DNA of 64,000 nucleotides, taken from assembly GCF_004761875.1 (NCBI RefSeq), contig NZ_SJEY01000001.1:62001-126000 (forward strand), in the 5' to 3' direction. Position numbers and translations under genes: made by a program. The notes below the pieces were generated by a model. It did not search any database and was not told where the DNA came from. It saw only the letters and a list, made by a program, of their open reading frames with translations. Of this stretch, positions 55,762-64,000 are shown in pieces; the first letter of the stretch is position 1, and every line of letters begins with the position of its first letter. The DNA comes from Roseovarius aestuariivivens (GTDB lineage Bacteria > Pseudomonadota > Alphaproteobacteria > Rhodobacterales > Rhodobacteraceae).

Positions 55762-56054
55762 GTGCCAAGCCAGAACATTACGACGTGATCCGCAAGCCGG
55801 TCATCACCGAGAAAGCCACCATGGCGTCGGAATCGAACGCCGTGGTCTTCGAGGTCGCCATGGACGCCGCCAAACCCCAGATCAAAGAGGCCGTCGAGGC
55901 GCTCTTCGGGGTCAAGGTGAAAGCCGTGAACACCACTATCACCAAGGGCAAGAAAAAGCGCTTCCGCGGCATCATGGGCCGTCGGAAAGACACCAAGAAG
56001 GCCTACGTGACGCTCGAAGAGGGCAACACGATCGACGTGACCACCGGTCTCTGA
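55758..56054 (+). CDS. rplW: 50S ribosomal protein L23
   Basis: A 98-residue L23, which docks trigger factor and SRP at the tunnel exit. [56 protein letters not shown] match the family. It ends the first part of the S10 cluster: a terminator follows, and rplB is 2 kb downstream. Confidence 0.98.
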   Translation: MSAKPEHYDVIRKPVITEKATMASESNAVVFEVAMDAAKPQIKEAVEALFGVKVKAVNTTITKGKKKRFRGIMGRRKDTKKAYVTLEEGNTIDVTTGL

Positions 56055-56083
56055 TCGGCGGGGGAGACCCCAATCCAGAATTG

Positions 56084-56115
56084 AAAGGCCCTCGGCATTT
56101 GCCGGGGGCTTTTTT
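56084..56115 (+). terminator. intrinsic terminator after rplW
   Basis: AAAGGCCCTCGGC, ATTT loop, GCCGGGGGC then TTTTTT, with one wobble pair and one bulge. The rest of the 305-bp gap (to 56359) holds only the opposite-strand terminator near 56320. Confidence 0.82.
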
Positions 56116-56304
56116 CATGTCCCACGCGTGAGGCAATGGGAGATGGGTTGAATTTCAATGGGGTAGGATGACGAATTAACCGGTTGTCTATCGCTGCTCA
56201 CGGAGTAACCGGCATACCGCGATAGCGGTGTTCGGCTCAGCCATGGGCTGCGAGGCGCCATCATACCCGTGCCTCCCATCGCGAGGCGGCGGGAGGGCAA
56301 AGCG

Positions 56305-56337
56305 AAAAGGGCTGCCCGCGTGCCAGCGACCAGCCCC
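56305..56337 (-). terminator. candidate terminator of the VPLPA-CTERM gene
   Basis: On the minus strand GGGCTG and CAGCCC (plus 56331-56336 and 56309-56314) are followed by TTTT. The loop is long (16 nt), so confidence is moderate. Confidence 0.5.
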
Positions 56338-56359
56338 TGACGCAGATGGTGATGCGATA

Positions 56360-57106
56360 TCAGGTCTTGCGCCGCCGCAGGCCGTACAGAGCGAACGCAC
56401 CGGACAGCAGCAGGACCATGCCAGCCGGGAGCGGCACCGCGTTCAGCGCCTCGATTTCCCAGTCGATCGTTCCGTCGAACTGCGAGAACTTAGGAACCCC
56501 ACCACTAACATTCGACACCAGGTCGATATCGATCTCATAGACACCGGCTGCGAGATCGTAGATCAGCGTTGTCGTCACGGAGGGATCCGTGGCATTGGCC
56601 AGGTTCTGACCGGAAACGCCCGGCGCCAGTTCTTGCAGGACCACCCCCTGGAGTCCAAAGCTCGTTGTATTCGCGGCGTCTGCAAAGATGTCAAAATCGA
56701 TCGTCAGCCGGGCGGCGTCGTCGAGCGAGAACTGGTAGTAAAATCCACTGCCAATAAGGTTCGCACTGCCCGGCGTGATGTCGCTACTGCTGGTCCATCC
56801 CGCATCTACAATGCCGAAGGACCCCTGCGCGGCGCTGACAAAGTTTGCCGATAGGGTCGAGCCCGCGTTGGCGAAAGCTCCGCCGGGGGTGAAGGTCGTT
56901 ACATCCGTAAAGGCAGACAAGGGGTCAAGTGGATTGGTCCATGTCCCGGTCTGCGATGTTGACGCGCTTGCTCCACCAGAGACGGAAACGAATGCACTGG
57001 ACGTCACGTTTGCATCGAGAGCGGTCACGGTCAGGGCCGAGGCGGTGCCAGCCGACAGCGCAAGGGCAAGTGGCAGTGCAAAACATGTCTTAGTCAGAGT
57101 GTTCAT
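56360..57106 (-). CDS. secreted VPLPA-CTERM sorting-domain protein
   Basis: A 248-residue protein: signal peptide (KTCFALPLALALSAGTASA), then a Ser/Thr/Ala/Asp-rich beta domain without recognised catalytic motif. The C-terminal VPLPAGMVLLLSGAFALYG span with an RRRKT tail is the VPLPA-CTERM signal cut by an exosortase (XrtD-type). Such proteins are usually linked to exopolysaccharide or biofilm. AGGGGAA precedes the ATG at 57106. It lies inside the S10 ribosomal cluster on the opposite strand. Confidence 0.85.
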   Translation of the reverse strand: MNTLTKTCFALPLALALSAGTASALTVTALDANVTSSAFVSVSGGASASTSQTGTWTNPLDPLSAFTDVTTFTPGGAFANAGSTLSANFVSAAQGSFGIVDAGWTSSSDITPGSANLIGSGFYYQFSLDDAARLTIDFDIFADAANTTSFGLQGVVLQELAPGVSGQNLANATDPSVTTTLIYDLAAGVYEIDIDLVSNVSGGVPKFSQFDGTIDWEIEALNAVPLPAGMVLLLSGAFALYGLRRRKT

Positions 57107-57390
57107 GAAATTCCCCTAAAACGAATGGTTTTTTTATTTGAGCTTATTATCAGTTTGTCGACTTGTCCAAGAAATTTCACAATTGGGCGCGATAGGGCAA
57201 TATCGTTTCAGACCTGCGCGATCCCTTGGCAGAGGATGCTCGCCATATGCCGGGGGTAGATGTTTCCGAGGCGGCGGTCGGGGCGCAATCCTTGTATCGC
57301 GGCATGGTTCGCAAAAAAGGCGGAGGTTGGTCGAATGCCCGCCGGGCGGACCTCCAAAATCTCGGCCATTTCATGGCTGGGATTTTGTAT

Positions 57391-57744
57391 TTAGACCGGC
57401 ACGTCGTCATAGCCGCGTGACGTACCCGTTTTGGCTCCCTTCACCGCCTCTCCGCCGGCGTCGGTCATGATCTCGAACATCTTGTAAGCCTCGGCGGTAT
57501 ACTGGCTCATGGCCTTCTGAAAGAACTCGGCCTGAACCTTCGCCAGCTCGGCCGGCGTCTTGCAGGCCAGCATCTCCCGCTGCGCCTTGACATCCTCCTG
57601 CAGACGTTCTGACACGAAGCGCGCGCTTTCCGTCGCCATGTCCGACCACAGCTTTGCCATCGCCGGATTGGCGCTCATCATCGCTTCGGTCATTGCCGCC
57701 ACGCCGCTCGCCGCGGTTTCGGTGGGTGTCTTCGATTTGGTCAT
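57391..57744 (-). CDS. phasin family protein
   Basis: A 117-residue helical protein matching phasins, the coat proteins of polyhydroxyalkanoate granules: AAMTEAMMSANPAMAKLWSDMATESARFVSERLQEDVKAQREML, then CKTPAELAKVQAEFFQKAMSQYTAEAYKMFEIM. The C-terminus EAVKGAKTGTSRGYDDVPV is polar. Start ATG 57744, GGGAG upstream. The 284-bp gap to the VPLPA gene (57107-57390) shows nothing recognisable beyond an AT-rich stretch near 57120. Confidence 0.87.
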   Translation of the reverse strand: MTKSKTPTETAASGVAAMTEAMMSANPAMAKLWSDMATESARFVSERLQEDVKAQREMLACKTPAELAKVQAEFFQKAMSQYTAEAYKMFEIMTDAGGEAVKGAKTGTSRGYDDVPV

Positions 57745-57876
57745 GGTTTTCTCCCGTTTTTCTGATGCAGTGCCGCCCCTGGCAGGCGGGCCGTCTGTGA
57801 TACCTGCACACCATACCATATTGTCGCGCGGACGACATTGATCTGGATCGTGCGCGCGAATGTCGGGTGTTGCCCC

Positions 57877-57905
57877 TTGACCCGGGCGCGCGGCTTTATT
57901 ACGAG
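57877..57905 (+). promoter_or_regulatory. candidate promoter of rplB-rpsS-rplV-rpsC-rplP
   Basis: TTGACC at 57877-57882, 17 bp, TACGAG at 57900-57905. Needed because rplB is cut off from rplW by minus-strand genes. Confidence 0.5.
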
Positions 57906-57914
57906 ACCCCATCC

Positions 57915-57950
57915 GCACGGCCCCGGATTCGTCCGGGGCTGTGCATTTTT
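57915..57950 (+). terminator. attenuator-like hairpin in the rplB leader
   Basis: GCACGGCCCCGGA, TTCG loop, TCCGGGGCTGTGC (13 bp, one wobble) then ATTTTT. It begins about 3 nt after the predicted start, with no upstream plus-strand gene for it to terminate. Confidence 0.65.
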
Positions 57951-57972
57951 GCCGCAAGGCATCTCAACCGGG

Positions 57973-58024
57973 CACCTGCGGGGGCCTATATAAACGGCCA
58001 CCTCCGGGGGGCTATCACATAGGC
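57973..58024 (+). repeat. imperfect 26-bp tandem repeat in the rplB leader
   Basis: Two units, 57973-57998 and 57999-58024, both start CACCT, share a CGGGGG core, then CTAT, and end GGC; about 18 of 26 bases agree. Role unknown. Confidence 0.6.
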
Positions 58025-58075
58025 GGGACATCCCGGAACCGGGCCCTGCCGTTTGCTAAACGGAAGACAGAAAGC

Positions 58076-58918
58076 ATGGCACTCAAGTCGTATAAGCCGA
58101 CGACGCCGGGCCAGCGCGGGCTGGTGCTGATCGACCGTTCGGAGCTGTACAAAGGACGTCCCGTCAAATCCCTCACCGAGGGTCTGACGAAATCGGGCGG
58201 CCGGAACAACACCGGGCGGATTACCTCGCGGCGTCGCGGGGGCGGGGCGAAACGCCTCTACCGGATCGTCGATTTCAAACGCAGCAAATACGATGTCTCG
58301 GCCACCGTCGAGCGGATCGAATACGATCCGAACCGGACGGCCTTCATCGCGCTCATCCGCTACGAGGACGGCGAGCAGGCCTATATCCTGGCCCCGCAGC
58401 GCCTCGCTATCGGGGACAAGGTCGTGTCGTCCGCCAAGGCCGACATCAAGCCGGGCAACGCAATGCCCTTCGCCGGCATGCCCATCGGCACAATCGTCCA
58501 CAATATCGAGCTCAAGCCCGGCAAGGGTGGCCAGATCGCGCGTGCCGCCGGCACCTACGCCCAGTTCGTGGGCCGCGATGGCGGTTACGCCCAGATCCGT
58601 CTGAGCTCGGGCGAACTGCGCCTCGTACGTCAGGAATGCATGGCCACCGTCGGTGCCGTGTCGAACCCCGACAACTCGAACCAGAACCTCGGCAAAGCCG
58701 GCCGTGTGCGCCACATGGGCAAGCGCCCGAGCGTCCGCGGCGTCGTGATGAACCCGATCGACCACCCCCACGGCGGTGGCGAAGGGCGCACCTCGGGTGG
58801 CCGTCACCCGGTCACGCCCTGGGGCAAGCCGACCAAGGGCGCACGCACGCGCAACACCAACAAGGCGTCGCAGAAACTCATCCTGCGCTCGCGCCACGCC
58901 AAGAAGAAGGGCCGTTAA
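58076..58918 (+). CDS. rplB: 50S ribosomal protein L2
   Basis: A 280-residue L2, essential for subunit joining and near the peptidyl-transferase centre. [26 protein letters not shown] and [26 protein letters not shown] (with the His implicated in activity) are intact. Start at ATG 58076, GGAAGA upstream; the open frame upstream runs through the leader hairpin and is ignored. rpsS begins 3 nt after the stop. Confidence 0.98.
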   Translation: MALKSYKPTTPGQRGLVLIDRSELYKGRPVKSLTEGLTKSGGRNNTGRITSRRRGGGAKRLYRIVDFKRSKYDVSATVERIEYDPNRTAFIALIRYEDGEQAYILAPQRLAIGDKVVSSAKADIKPGNAMPFAGMPIGTIVHNIELKPGKGGQIARAAGTYAQFVGRDGGYAQIRLSSGELRLVRQECMATVGAVSNPDNSNQNLGKAGRVRHMGKRPSVRGVVMNPIDHPHGGGEGRTSGGRHPVTPWGKPTKGARTRNTNKASQKLILRSRHAKKKGR

Positions 58919-58921
58919 CAC

Positions 58922-59200
58922 ATGAGCCGCTCTGTATGGAAAGGCCCCTTCGTCGATGCCTACGTGCTGAAAAAAGCCGAAGCATCGCGCGAGTCGGGGC
59001 GCAACGAAGTCATCAAGATCTGGTCGCGTCGCTCGACGATCCTGCCCCAGTTCGTGGGCCTGACGTTTGGCGTCTATAACGGCCAGAAACATGTGCCGGT
59101 CAACGTGACCGAGGACATGATCGGTCAGAAATTCGGCGAATACGCACCCACCCGGACCTATTACGGGCATGCGGCCGACAAAAAAGCGAAGCGGAAGTAA
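58922..59200 (+). CDS. rpsS: 30S ribosomal protein S19
   Basis: A 92-residue S19. [49 protein letters not shown] and [12 protein letters not shown] match the family. Partner of S13 in the 30S head. Confidence 0.98.
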   Translation: MSRSVWKGPFVDAYVLKKAEASRESGRNEVIKIWSRRSTILPQFVGLTFGVYNGQKHVPVNVTEDMIGQKFGEYAPTRTYYGHAADKKAKRK

Positions 59201-59203
59201 GTC

Positions 59204-59584
59204 ATGGGCAAGGAAAAGAACCCCCGCCGCGTGGCTGACAACGAAGCGATGGCAAAGCTCCGGATGCTTCGCACCAGCCCGCAGAAACTTAATCTCGTTG
59301 CCGCCATGATCCGCGGCAAGAAGGTCGACAAGGCGCTGAACGACCTGACCTTCTCGAAAAAGCGGATCGCGCAGGACGTCAAGAAATGCCTGCAATCGGC
59401 CATCGCCAACGCCGAGAACAACCACAATCTGGACGTGGATGAACTCATCGTGGCAGAGGCCTATGTCGGCAAGAACCTCGTGATGAAGCGCGGCCGCCCG
59501 CGCGCACGGGGCCGGTTCGGCCGGATCCTGAAGCCGTTTTCCGAGCTGACGATCAAGGTGCGTGAAGTTGAGGAGCAAGCCTGA
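59204..59584 (+). CDS. rplV: 50S ribosomal protein L22
   Basis: A 126-residue L22, whose loop lines the exit tunnel: [31 protein letters not shown], then [30 protein letters not shown]. Macrolide-site loop appears ordinary. It overlaps rpsC by one base. Confidence 0.98.
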   Translation: MGKEKNPRRVADNEAMAKLRMLRTSPQKLNLVAAMIRGKKVDKALNDLTFSKKRIAQDVKKCLQSAIANAENNHNLDVDELIVAEAYVGKNLVMKRGRPRARGRFGRILKPFSELTIKVREVEEQA

Positions 59585-60294
59585 TGGGAAATAAAGTCAA
59601 TCCGATTGGCATGCGCCTGCAGGTGAACCGCACCTGGGACAGCCGCTGGTATGCCGACACGAAAGATTACGGTGATCTTCTGCTGGAAGACATCGCGATC
59701 CGCGATTTCATCAAGAAAGAGTGCAAGCAGGCCGGCATCAGCCGCGTGATCATCGAGCGCCCGCACAAGAAGTGCCGGGTGACGATCCACACGGCGCGCC
59801 CCGGCGTGATCATCGGCAAGAAAGGCGCCGATATCGAGGGTCTGCGCAAGAAACTGTCGAAAATGACCGACAGCGAACTGCACCTCAACATCGTCGAGGT
59901 CCGCAAGCCCGAGCTCGATGCCGCCCTCGTCGGCGAAAGCATCGCCCAGCAGCTCGAGCGCCGGGTTTCGTTCCGTCGCGCGATGAAGCGCGCGGTGCAG
60001 AACGCCATGCGCATGGGCGCGCTCGGCATCCGCGTGAACGTCGCGGGCCGCCTCGGCGGGGCCGAGATCGCCCGGACCGAGTGGTACCGCGAGGGCCGTG
60101 TGCCCCTGCACACGCTGCGCGCGGATATCGACTATGCCAATGTCGAGGCGGAAACGCCCTACGGCATCATCGGCATCAAGGTCTGGATCTTTAAAGGCGA
60201 GATCCTCGAGCATGACCCCGCCGCGCGGGATCGTAAGGCGCAAGAGCTGCAGGACGGCCCGGCCCCCCGTGGTGCCGGCGGCGGCCGCCGCTGA
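59584..60294 (+). CDS. rpsC: 30S ribosomal protein S3
   Basis: A 236-residue S3 at the mRNA entry channel. The KH motif [17 protein letters not shown] and the C-terminal [40 protein letters not shown] are present, followed by a Gly/Arg-rich tail [12 protein letters not shown]. rplP starts 12 bp later. Confidence 0.98.
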   Translation: MGNKVNPIGMRLQVNRTWDSRWYADTKDYGDLLLEDIAIRDFIKKECKQAGISRVIIERPHKKCRVTIHTARPGVIIGKKGADIEGLRKKLSKMTDSELHLNIVEVRKPELDAALVGESIAQQLERRVSFRRAMKRAVQNAMRMGALGIRVNVAGRLGGAEIARTEWYREGRVPLHTLRADIDYANVEAETPYGIIGIKVWIFKGEILEHDPAARDRKAQELQDGPAPRGAGGGRR

Positions 60295-60306
60295 GGAGGA
60301 TAGGAC

Positions 60307-60720
60307 ATGCTTCAACCAAAGCGCACGAAATTCCGCAAGATGCACAAGGGTCGGATCAAGGGCGACGCCAAGGGCGGCTCTGATCTGAACTTCGGCACCT
60401 ACGGTCTCAAGGCAACCCAGCCCGAGCGCGTCACCGCGCGCCAGATCGAGGCGGCACGCCGCGCCATGACGCGTCACATGAAACGTCAGGGCCGCGTTTG
60501 GATCCGGATCTTCCCGGATACGCCCGTCACCTCCAAGCCCACCGAAGTCCGGATGGGTAAGGGTAAGGGCTCGGTCGACTTCTGGGCCTGCAAGGTCAAG
60601 CCGGGCCGCGTGATGTTCGAGATCGACGGCGTCAGCGAGGCGGTCGCGCAAGAGGCCCTGCGCCTCGCCGCGATGAAACTGCCGATCAAGACCCGCGTCG
60701 TCGTCCGCGAGGACTGGTAA
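60307..60720 (+). CDS. rplP: 50S ribosomal protein L16
   Basis: A 137-residue L16 of the tRNA-binding region. [64 protein letters not shown] and the end KTRVVVRED are intact. In most bacteria rpmC, rpsQ and the spc genes follow directly; here an inverted repeat and terminator follow, so this cluster is cut. Confidence 0.98.
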   Translation: MLQPKRTKFRKMHKGRIKGDAKGGSDLNFGTYGLKATQPERVTARQIEAARRAMTRHMKRQGRVWIRIFPDTPVTSKPTEVRMGKGKGSVDFWACKVKPGRVMFEIDGVSEAVAQEALRLAAMKLPIKTRVVVREDW

Positions 60721-60742
60721 CGTCATTTCGCCAGAAATGACG
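60721..60742 (+). repeat. inverted repeat abutting the rplP stop codon
   Basis: CGTCATTTC, GCCA, GAAATGACG: a perfect 9-bp stem that starts immediately after TAA. No T-run; may protect the 3' end or act with the terminator at 60800. Confidence 0.7.
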
Positions 60743-60799
60743 CGTGCGGGAAAGCGATTGACGCCGTCAATTGCGGTCGCACCCCGGTGAAGAAATTGG

Positions 60800-60830
60800 A
60801 ACCCCCGTCGGAGCACCGGCGGGGTTTTTT
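60800..60830 (+). terminator. intrinsic terminator of the rplB-rplP unit
   Basis: AACCCCCGTCGG, AGCA loop, CCGGCGGGG then TTTTTT (one bulged C and one wobble). The 170 bp from here to the phospholipase gene show nothing recognisable. Confidence 0.82.
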
Positions 60831-61000
60831 CTTGCGACGTCGCTCAAGGCGTCACTCACTGCCGTGGCAACCAAACGCGCGTCTCTCCGCCTAAAGCCCG
60901 ATGCGCAGCAGGATCCGGGCGTCAGGACGGCGCGGCGGTGTCCGCCCTATGCTTCAAGGTCGGGTTTGAGATCCGGTTCGCGCCATACCCGGGCCGGTTT

Positions 61001-62539
61001 TCAAAGCTGCCCTTCAACCGGAAGCCAGCCGGTCACACGCGCGACAATGCGGCTGATTAGCCCGGCTCCGGGTTCGCGATCGAAAGTGGCCGGGCCGTTT
61101 TCGCCCGTATAGTGCCATTGCAGCCCGCCATTCTCTGCCAGCACGACCTCAAAGGCGTAATCCGGCGCAAGCGCATCGACCCGCGAGATGATCCCGCCGG
61201 CCAGCGAGGCGCTGTCGACGATCATGGCAATTTCGGAATTCAGATTGAACGAGCGCGGATCGACATTCGTCGATCCGGCAAAGACGGTCTGCCCGTCGAT
61301 CACGGCAAGCTTCGTGTGCATGGTAAGCGGCGTGTCATGCCCCGTGATCAGCGCGGGCGCATCGGACCTGACTTCAAGAAACTCGACACCGGCTTTCAGC
61401 AACGACACGCGATACCCGGCATAGCCTCCGTGCACATAAGAGTGGTTCGTCGATGCCAGCGAGTTGGTAAGGATCCTGACCTTGCGCCCCTTGGCGGCCT
61501 GCTCGGCCAGAACATCCGCAATCCTCTGTTGCGGTACGAAATACGGGGTGATCACTAGAATATCGCGCGCCGCGCCGCCAAGCGTTTCGTAAAGCGCATC
61601 GGCGACCGCTCTCGGCCCCTCTCCGGGCCGCGCGCGCAGCTTGCCGGGGTGGTCGACCACGACGCGGGCAGTGCCGTCATGGCGCGCCGCCGTTCCCTGC
61701 TCGACGGCCTTCAGGAACTCCGAATTGATCGCGCGCCCATAGGCCTCGAACTCTCGGGACGCAGATTGAGACCGGAACCGCTCCACGATGTCCTGTAACG
61801 GCTTCGGATCAGAGGTCGCGATGCGATCCAGCGGGACCGACCAGTGATCGTTCCAGTAAAGGTCAAAGGCCTCTGACACCTCGCCCGTCACCGCCCCGGC
61901 CACCAGCATATCGAAATCCGCAAACTCATGATCGGTGCCGATCTGGTAATACTCGTCGGCAATGTTGCGCCCGCCGATCACGGCAATGGATCCATCGACG
62001 ATCATGGCCTTGTTGTGCATGCGCCGGTTCACCCGCTTGAAATCTAGGATAAAATTCATCGCGAAACCGCTGTTCCGGGACAACGGGTTAAAGACCCGAA
62101 GCTCGACATTGGGATGCGCATTCAGCGTTGCGATCTGGTCGTCGCGTGCCGTCGTGAAGACGTCGTCGAACAGCAGACGGATCCGCACGCCGCGTGCGGC
62201 GGCTTCGTAAAGCTCGAGCCAGACGAGCTTTCCGGCCGCATCGGGTTTGATCAGAAAGGTTTTAAGATCGATCGACCGCTCGGCCTTTTCGATCAGCTTC
62301 AGGCGCGCGCCCAGAGCGTCATTTCCGCTCAGAAGGGGAAAGAATGCGGCGGCCTCGGCATCTGGGCCGACGACCTGTTCCGACAGGTCCGCCGCCGCCG
62401 TACTCTCTCCCGATAGCGCCTGTGTCATCTCCTTGTCTTGCTCGAAAGGGACATAGGTGCAACTGGACACGGACGCGAGGTAAAGACCAAGACCAAGCAG
62501 AAGCAAAGCTGAAACAAGGCGAAGACCTCTCAAAAGCAT
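61001..62539 (-). CDS. phospholipase D/cardiolipin synthase-like protein
   Basis: A 512-residue PLD-superfamily protein with two HKD motifs, MHNKAMIVDG and MHTKLAVIDG, each HxK(x)4D, that form one active site through a phospho-histidine intermediate. The N-terminus (LRLVSALLLLGLGLYLASVSSC) is a membrane anchor or lipoprotein signal ending in Cys. Likely acts on phospholipids at the envelope; cardiolipin synthase is possible but the length fits the YmdC/ClsC-like group. Start uncertain: ATG 62539 has AAAGG only 1 nt away, and a GTG at 62584 lacks a good site. Confidence 0.88.
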   Translation of the reverse strand: MLLRGLRLVSALLLLGLGLYLASVSSCTYVPFEQDKEMTQALSGESTAAADLSEQVVGPDAEAAAFFPLLSGNDALGARLKLIEKAERSIDLKTFLIKPDAAGKLVWLELYEAAARGVRIRLLFDDVFTTARDDQIATLNAHPNVELRVFNPLSRNSGFAMNFILDFKRVNRRMHNKAMIVDGSIAVIGGRNIADEYYQIGTDHEFADFDMLVAGAVTGEVSEAFDLYWNDHWSVPLDRIATSDPKPLQDIVERFRSQSASREFEAYGRAINSEFLKAVEQGTAARHDGTARVVVDHPGKLRARPGEGPRAVADALYETLGGAARDILVITPYFVPQQRIADVLAEQAAKGRKVRILTNSLASTNHSYVHGGYAGYRVSLLKAGVEFLEVRSDAPALITGHDTPLTMHTKLAVIDGQTVFAGSTNVDPRSFNLNSEIAMIVDSASLAGGIISRVDALAPDYAFEVVLAENGGLQWHYTGENGPATFDREPGAGLISRIVARVTGWLPVEGQL

Positions 62540-62611
62540 ACCTTTGAAACCGCCGTCAGACCCGCCGCCGATATCACTGGCCACGCACTCGCGACAGCGG
62601 GGACCGCGCCC

Positions 62612-62794
62612 TTACCCATAGGGCCAAACGAGATTGAGCACGGTCATGACGACGAAGATCGCCAGAAAAAGCGGCCAGCTCCACCGTGGGCCGCCGTCCT
62701 TACGGGCGGTGTAAAAGCCAAGCCACTGCATGCCGAAGAGCGTCGCAAGAATAAGCAGCCCGGCCACAAGGGCGTGTGCAAGGTCGAAATGCAT
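62612..62794 (-). CDS. 60-residue two-span membrane protein
   Basis: A short protein with hydrophobic segments ALVAGLLILATLFGMQWLGF and PLFLAIFVVMTVLNLVWPYG joined by a YTARKDGGPRWSW loop. I do not recognise it. Start at ATG 62794 is supported by AAAGGAC 6-7 nt upstream. It lies upstream of the phospholipase gene on the same strand (gap about 70 bp) and may be co-transcribed. Confidence 0.7.
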   Translation of the reverse strand: MHFDLAHALVAGLLILATLFGMQWLGFYTARKDGGPRWSWPLFLAIFVVMTVLNLVWPYG

Positions 62795-63012
62795 CAGGTG
62801 TCCTTTCGGTTCTGGTCGAAGCGCGGCGTGCGACCGTGCGAAGGTGCAAGAGAACTGTTCAGGCAAAGTCCCGATGGGTCAAGTCGGGCGCGGGCGAAAG
62901 CCACGACCAGCTTGCAACGAGCCCGAAATTTGCGACCGGATCCGGTCAGAGACCAAAAAACGCCCGCCGTGATATTGGCGAGGAAGCTCGTCCGGTCCGT
63001 GTGCACCGCGTC

Positions 63013-63900
63013 TCACCACAGTTCGATGTCCCACGGGTTGAGGTCCTCGACCGACACGCCTTCCAGACGGATCAGCCCATTTTCCCATTCGATCACCACG
63101 CCCGGATCGGCCTGGCCGAAGGCATGCTGCTCGATATATTCGGCAAAAGACAGATCGGTGAAATCCGGGTCGGTGTTGCGAATGATAAGCTTGTCGACCC
63201 CAAGCTCGAAATCCAGGATAAGGTCCTGTCCGCCGCCGGGTGTCAGCGTCAGAACCCCGTCCGACGAGAACACGAACGTATCCGCGCCCGTGCCGCCGGA
63301 AAAGGTGTCGTCGCCGGCGTGATCGGCCAGCCAGTCGTCGCCCGCATCGCCATAAAGCGCGTCATGGCCCGCGTCGCCGAACAGGGTGTCCGCGCCTTCG
63401 CCGCCATGCATCTCGTCGGCGTCGTTTCCGCCGCGCAGGGCATCGTCGCCACCTTCCCCCCACAGCGTGTCGTTGCCGTTGCCGCCGGCGATGGCGTCTA
63501 GGCCGCTGCCGCCCACGACCTCGTCGTCGCCCCAGCCCGCGTCGATCTGGTTCTGTCCCGAATGGCCATAGATCGTATCGTTGCCGGCATAGCCGTAGAT
63601 CAAGTTGTCCTGGGCATTGCCGTGAAGAACGTTGTCCTCATCGTCTCCGTGGATCTCGATCGGCAGGATCGCAAAATTGCCCAAGGTTGCCGTGCCGTCG
63701 CCCCGATTATCCCCGGACCCGATCGCGAAACCGGCCTCCGGCTGACTGACGCGCGTCGGCTCAAGCAGCTCCCAGGCGGCCAAGGGGTCGTCGGACGGTG
63801 GCGCCACGGGGCTTTCCATCAGGCTCAGCCACGGGGCGAAGGGCGTGTAGGTTTCAAGTGAAAGGCTGTTCAGCGCGTCTGCGATAAGGCGGGTGCTCAT
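63013..63900 (-). CDS. RTX-repeat calcium-binding protein
   Basis: A 295-residue protein. From about residue 83 it contains consecutive nonapeptide repeats of the GGxGxDxUx type (GYAGNDTIYGHSG, GGNGNDTLWGEGG, GGEGADTLFGDAG, YGDAGDDWLADHAG), which fold into a calcium beta-roll. The C-terminal TFVFSSDGVLTLTPGGGQDLILDF and the hydrophobic-acidic end are typical of type I-secreted proteins. No N-terminal signal or catalytic domain is seen; it may be structural or a calcium-dependent adhesin. No secretion genes are in the remaining 100 bp. Confidence 0.9.
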   Translation of the reverse strand: MSTRLIADALNSLSLETYTPFAPWLSLMESPVAPPSDDPLAAWELLEPTRVSQPEAGFAIGSGDNRGDGTATLGNFAILPIEIHGDDEDNVLHGNAQDNLIYGYAGNDTIYGHSGQNQIDAGWGDDEVVGGSGLDAIAGGNGNDTLWGEGGDDALRGGNDADEMHGGEGADTLFGDAGHDALYGDAGDDWLADHAGDDTFSGGTGADTFVFSSDGVLTLTPGGGQDLILDFELGVDKLIIRNTDPDFTDLSFAEYIEQHAFGQADPGVVIEWENGLIRLEGVSVEDLNPWDIELW

Positions 63901-64000
63901 GGTCTTAACCTCCGGTCAGGGGGATGGATTGGATCGCTTGTCCATGGGTCGCGCGCATCCCCGGGAAGGTTCAAAATGGCGGCAGGCCGTCTTGCCACAG

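Noticed and set aside
63100-63660. Regularly spaced short repeats suggestive of a CRISPR array
   Set aside because: They are the codons of RTX nonapeptides in an intact gene, with degenerate units and no distinct spacers.

Overview
This is GC-rich alphaproteobacterial DNA, most likely from the family Rhodobacteraceae (Roseobacter-type marine bacteria). The basis is the gene set: DUF2125 and DUF3576 envelope proteins, two secreted proteins with VPLPA-CTERM tails, a ribosomal protein L3 with a long Ala/Glu-rich tail, a TIGR03862-type flavoprotein and a phasin. No species is inferred. I see no rRNA, insertion sequence, prophage, CRISPR array or plasmid-transfer gene.

Layout. 1-3.3 kb: end of parC, a YHS-domain protein, a cytochrome P450 and a lipoprotein. 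3.4-25.6 kb: first block of the transcription/translation superoperon (tuf, trnW, secE-nusG, rplK-rplA, rplJ-rplL, rpoB-rpoC), cut into separate transcription units by non-ribosomal genes. These are an XRE/MAPEG pair and a meh-mct (mesaconyl-CoA) pair after tuf, a GDSL hydrolase after nusG, and a hydrolase, an AhpD-like protein and a TetR regulator after rplA. 25.8-49.1 kb: about 24 kb of mostly housekeeping and metabolic genes between rpoC and rpsL, including DUF3576-leuS-lptE-holA, pmbA-cysQ, a LysE exporter, amidase, L,D-transpeptidase, multicopper oxidase, two glycosyltransferases and a homocysteine methyltransferase. 49.6-60.7 kb: str and S10 clusters (rpsL-rpsG-fusA-tuf-rpsJ-rplC-rplD-rplW, then rplB-rpsS-rplV-rpsC-rplP). 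They are interrupted between rplW and rplB by two opposite-strand genes and end after rplP at a terminator. 61-63.9 kb: a phospholipase D-like protein, a 60-residue membrane protein and an RTX calcium-binding protein, all on the minus strand.

How it works together. Each ribosomal or RNA polymerase fragment has its own candidate promoter (TTGNNN, 17 bp, TANNNN), and many end in an intrinsic terminator. Several leaders (rplJ, rpoB, rpsL, rplB) place a GC-rich stem-loop almost at the predicted transcript start. The two tuf genes are near-identical from the start codon to 12 nt past the stop, which suggests gene conversion, yet differ by eight bases, three of them changing amino acids. Palindromic intergenic repeats lie between rpoB and rpoC, fusA and tuf, and tuf and rpsJ.

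I did not find a convincing new defence or multi-gene system. The best leads are the non-identical tuf pair, the meh-mct pair (a possible link from mesaconyl-CoA to citramalyl-CoA), the 5'-terminal leader hairpins, and a hairpin enclosing the start codon of the hydrolase gene at 13.9 kb. Promoter, terminator and start-site calls were made by eye.
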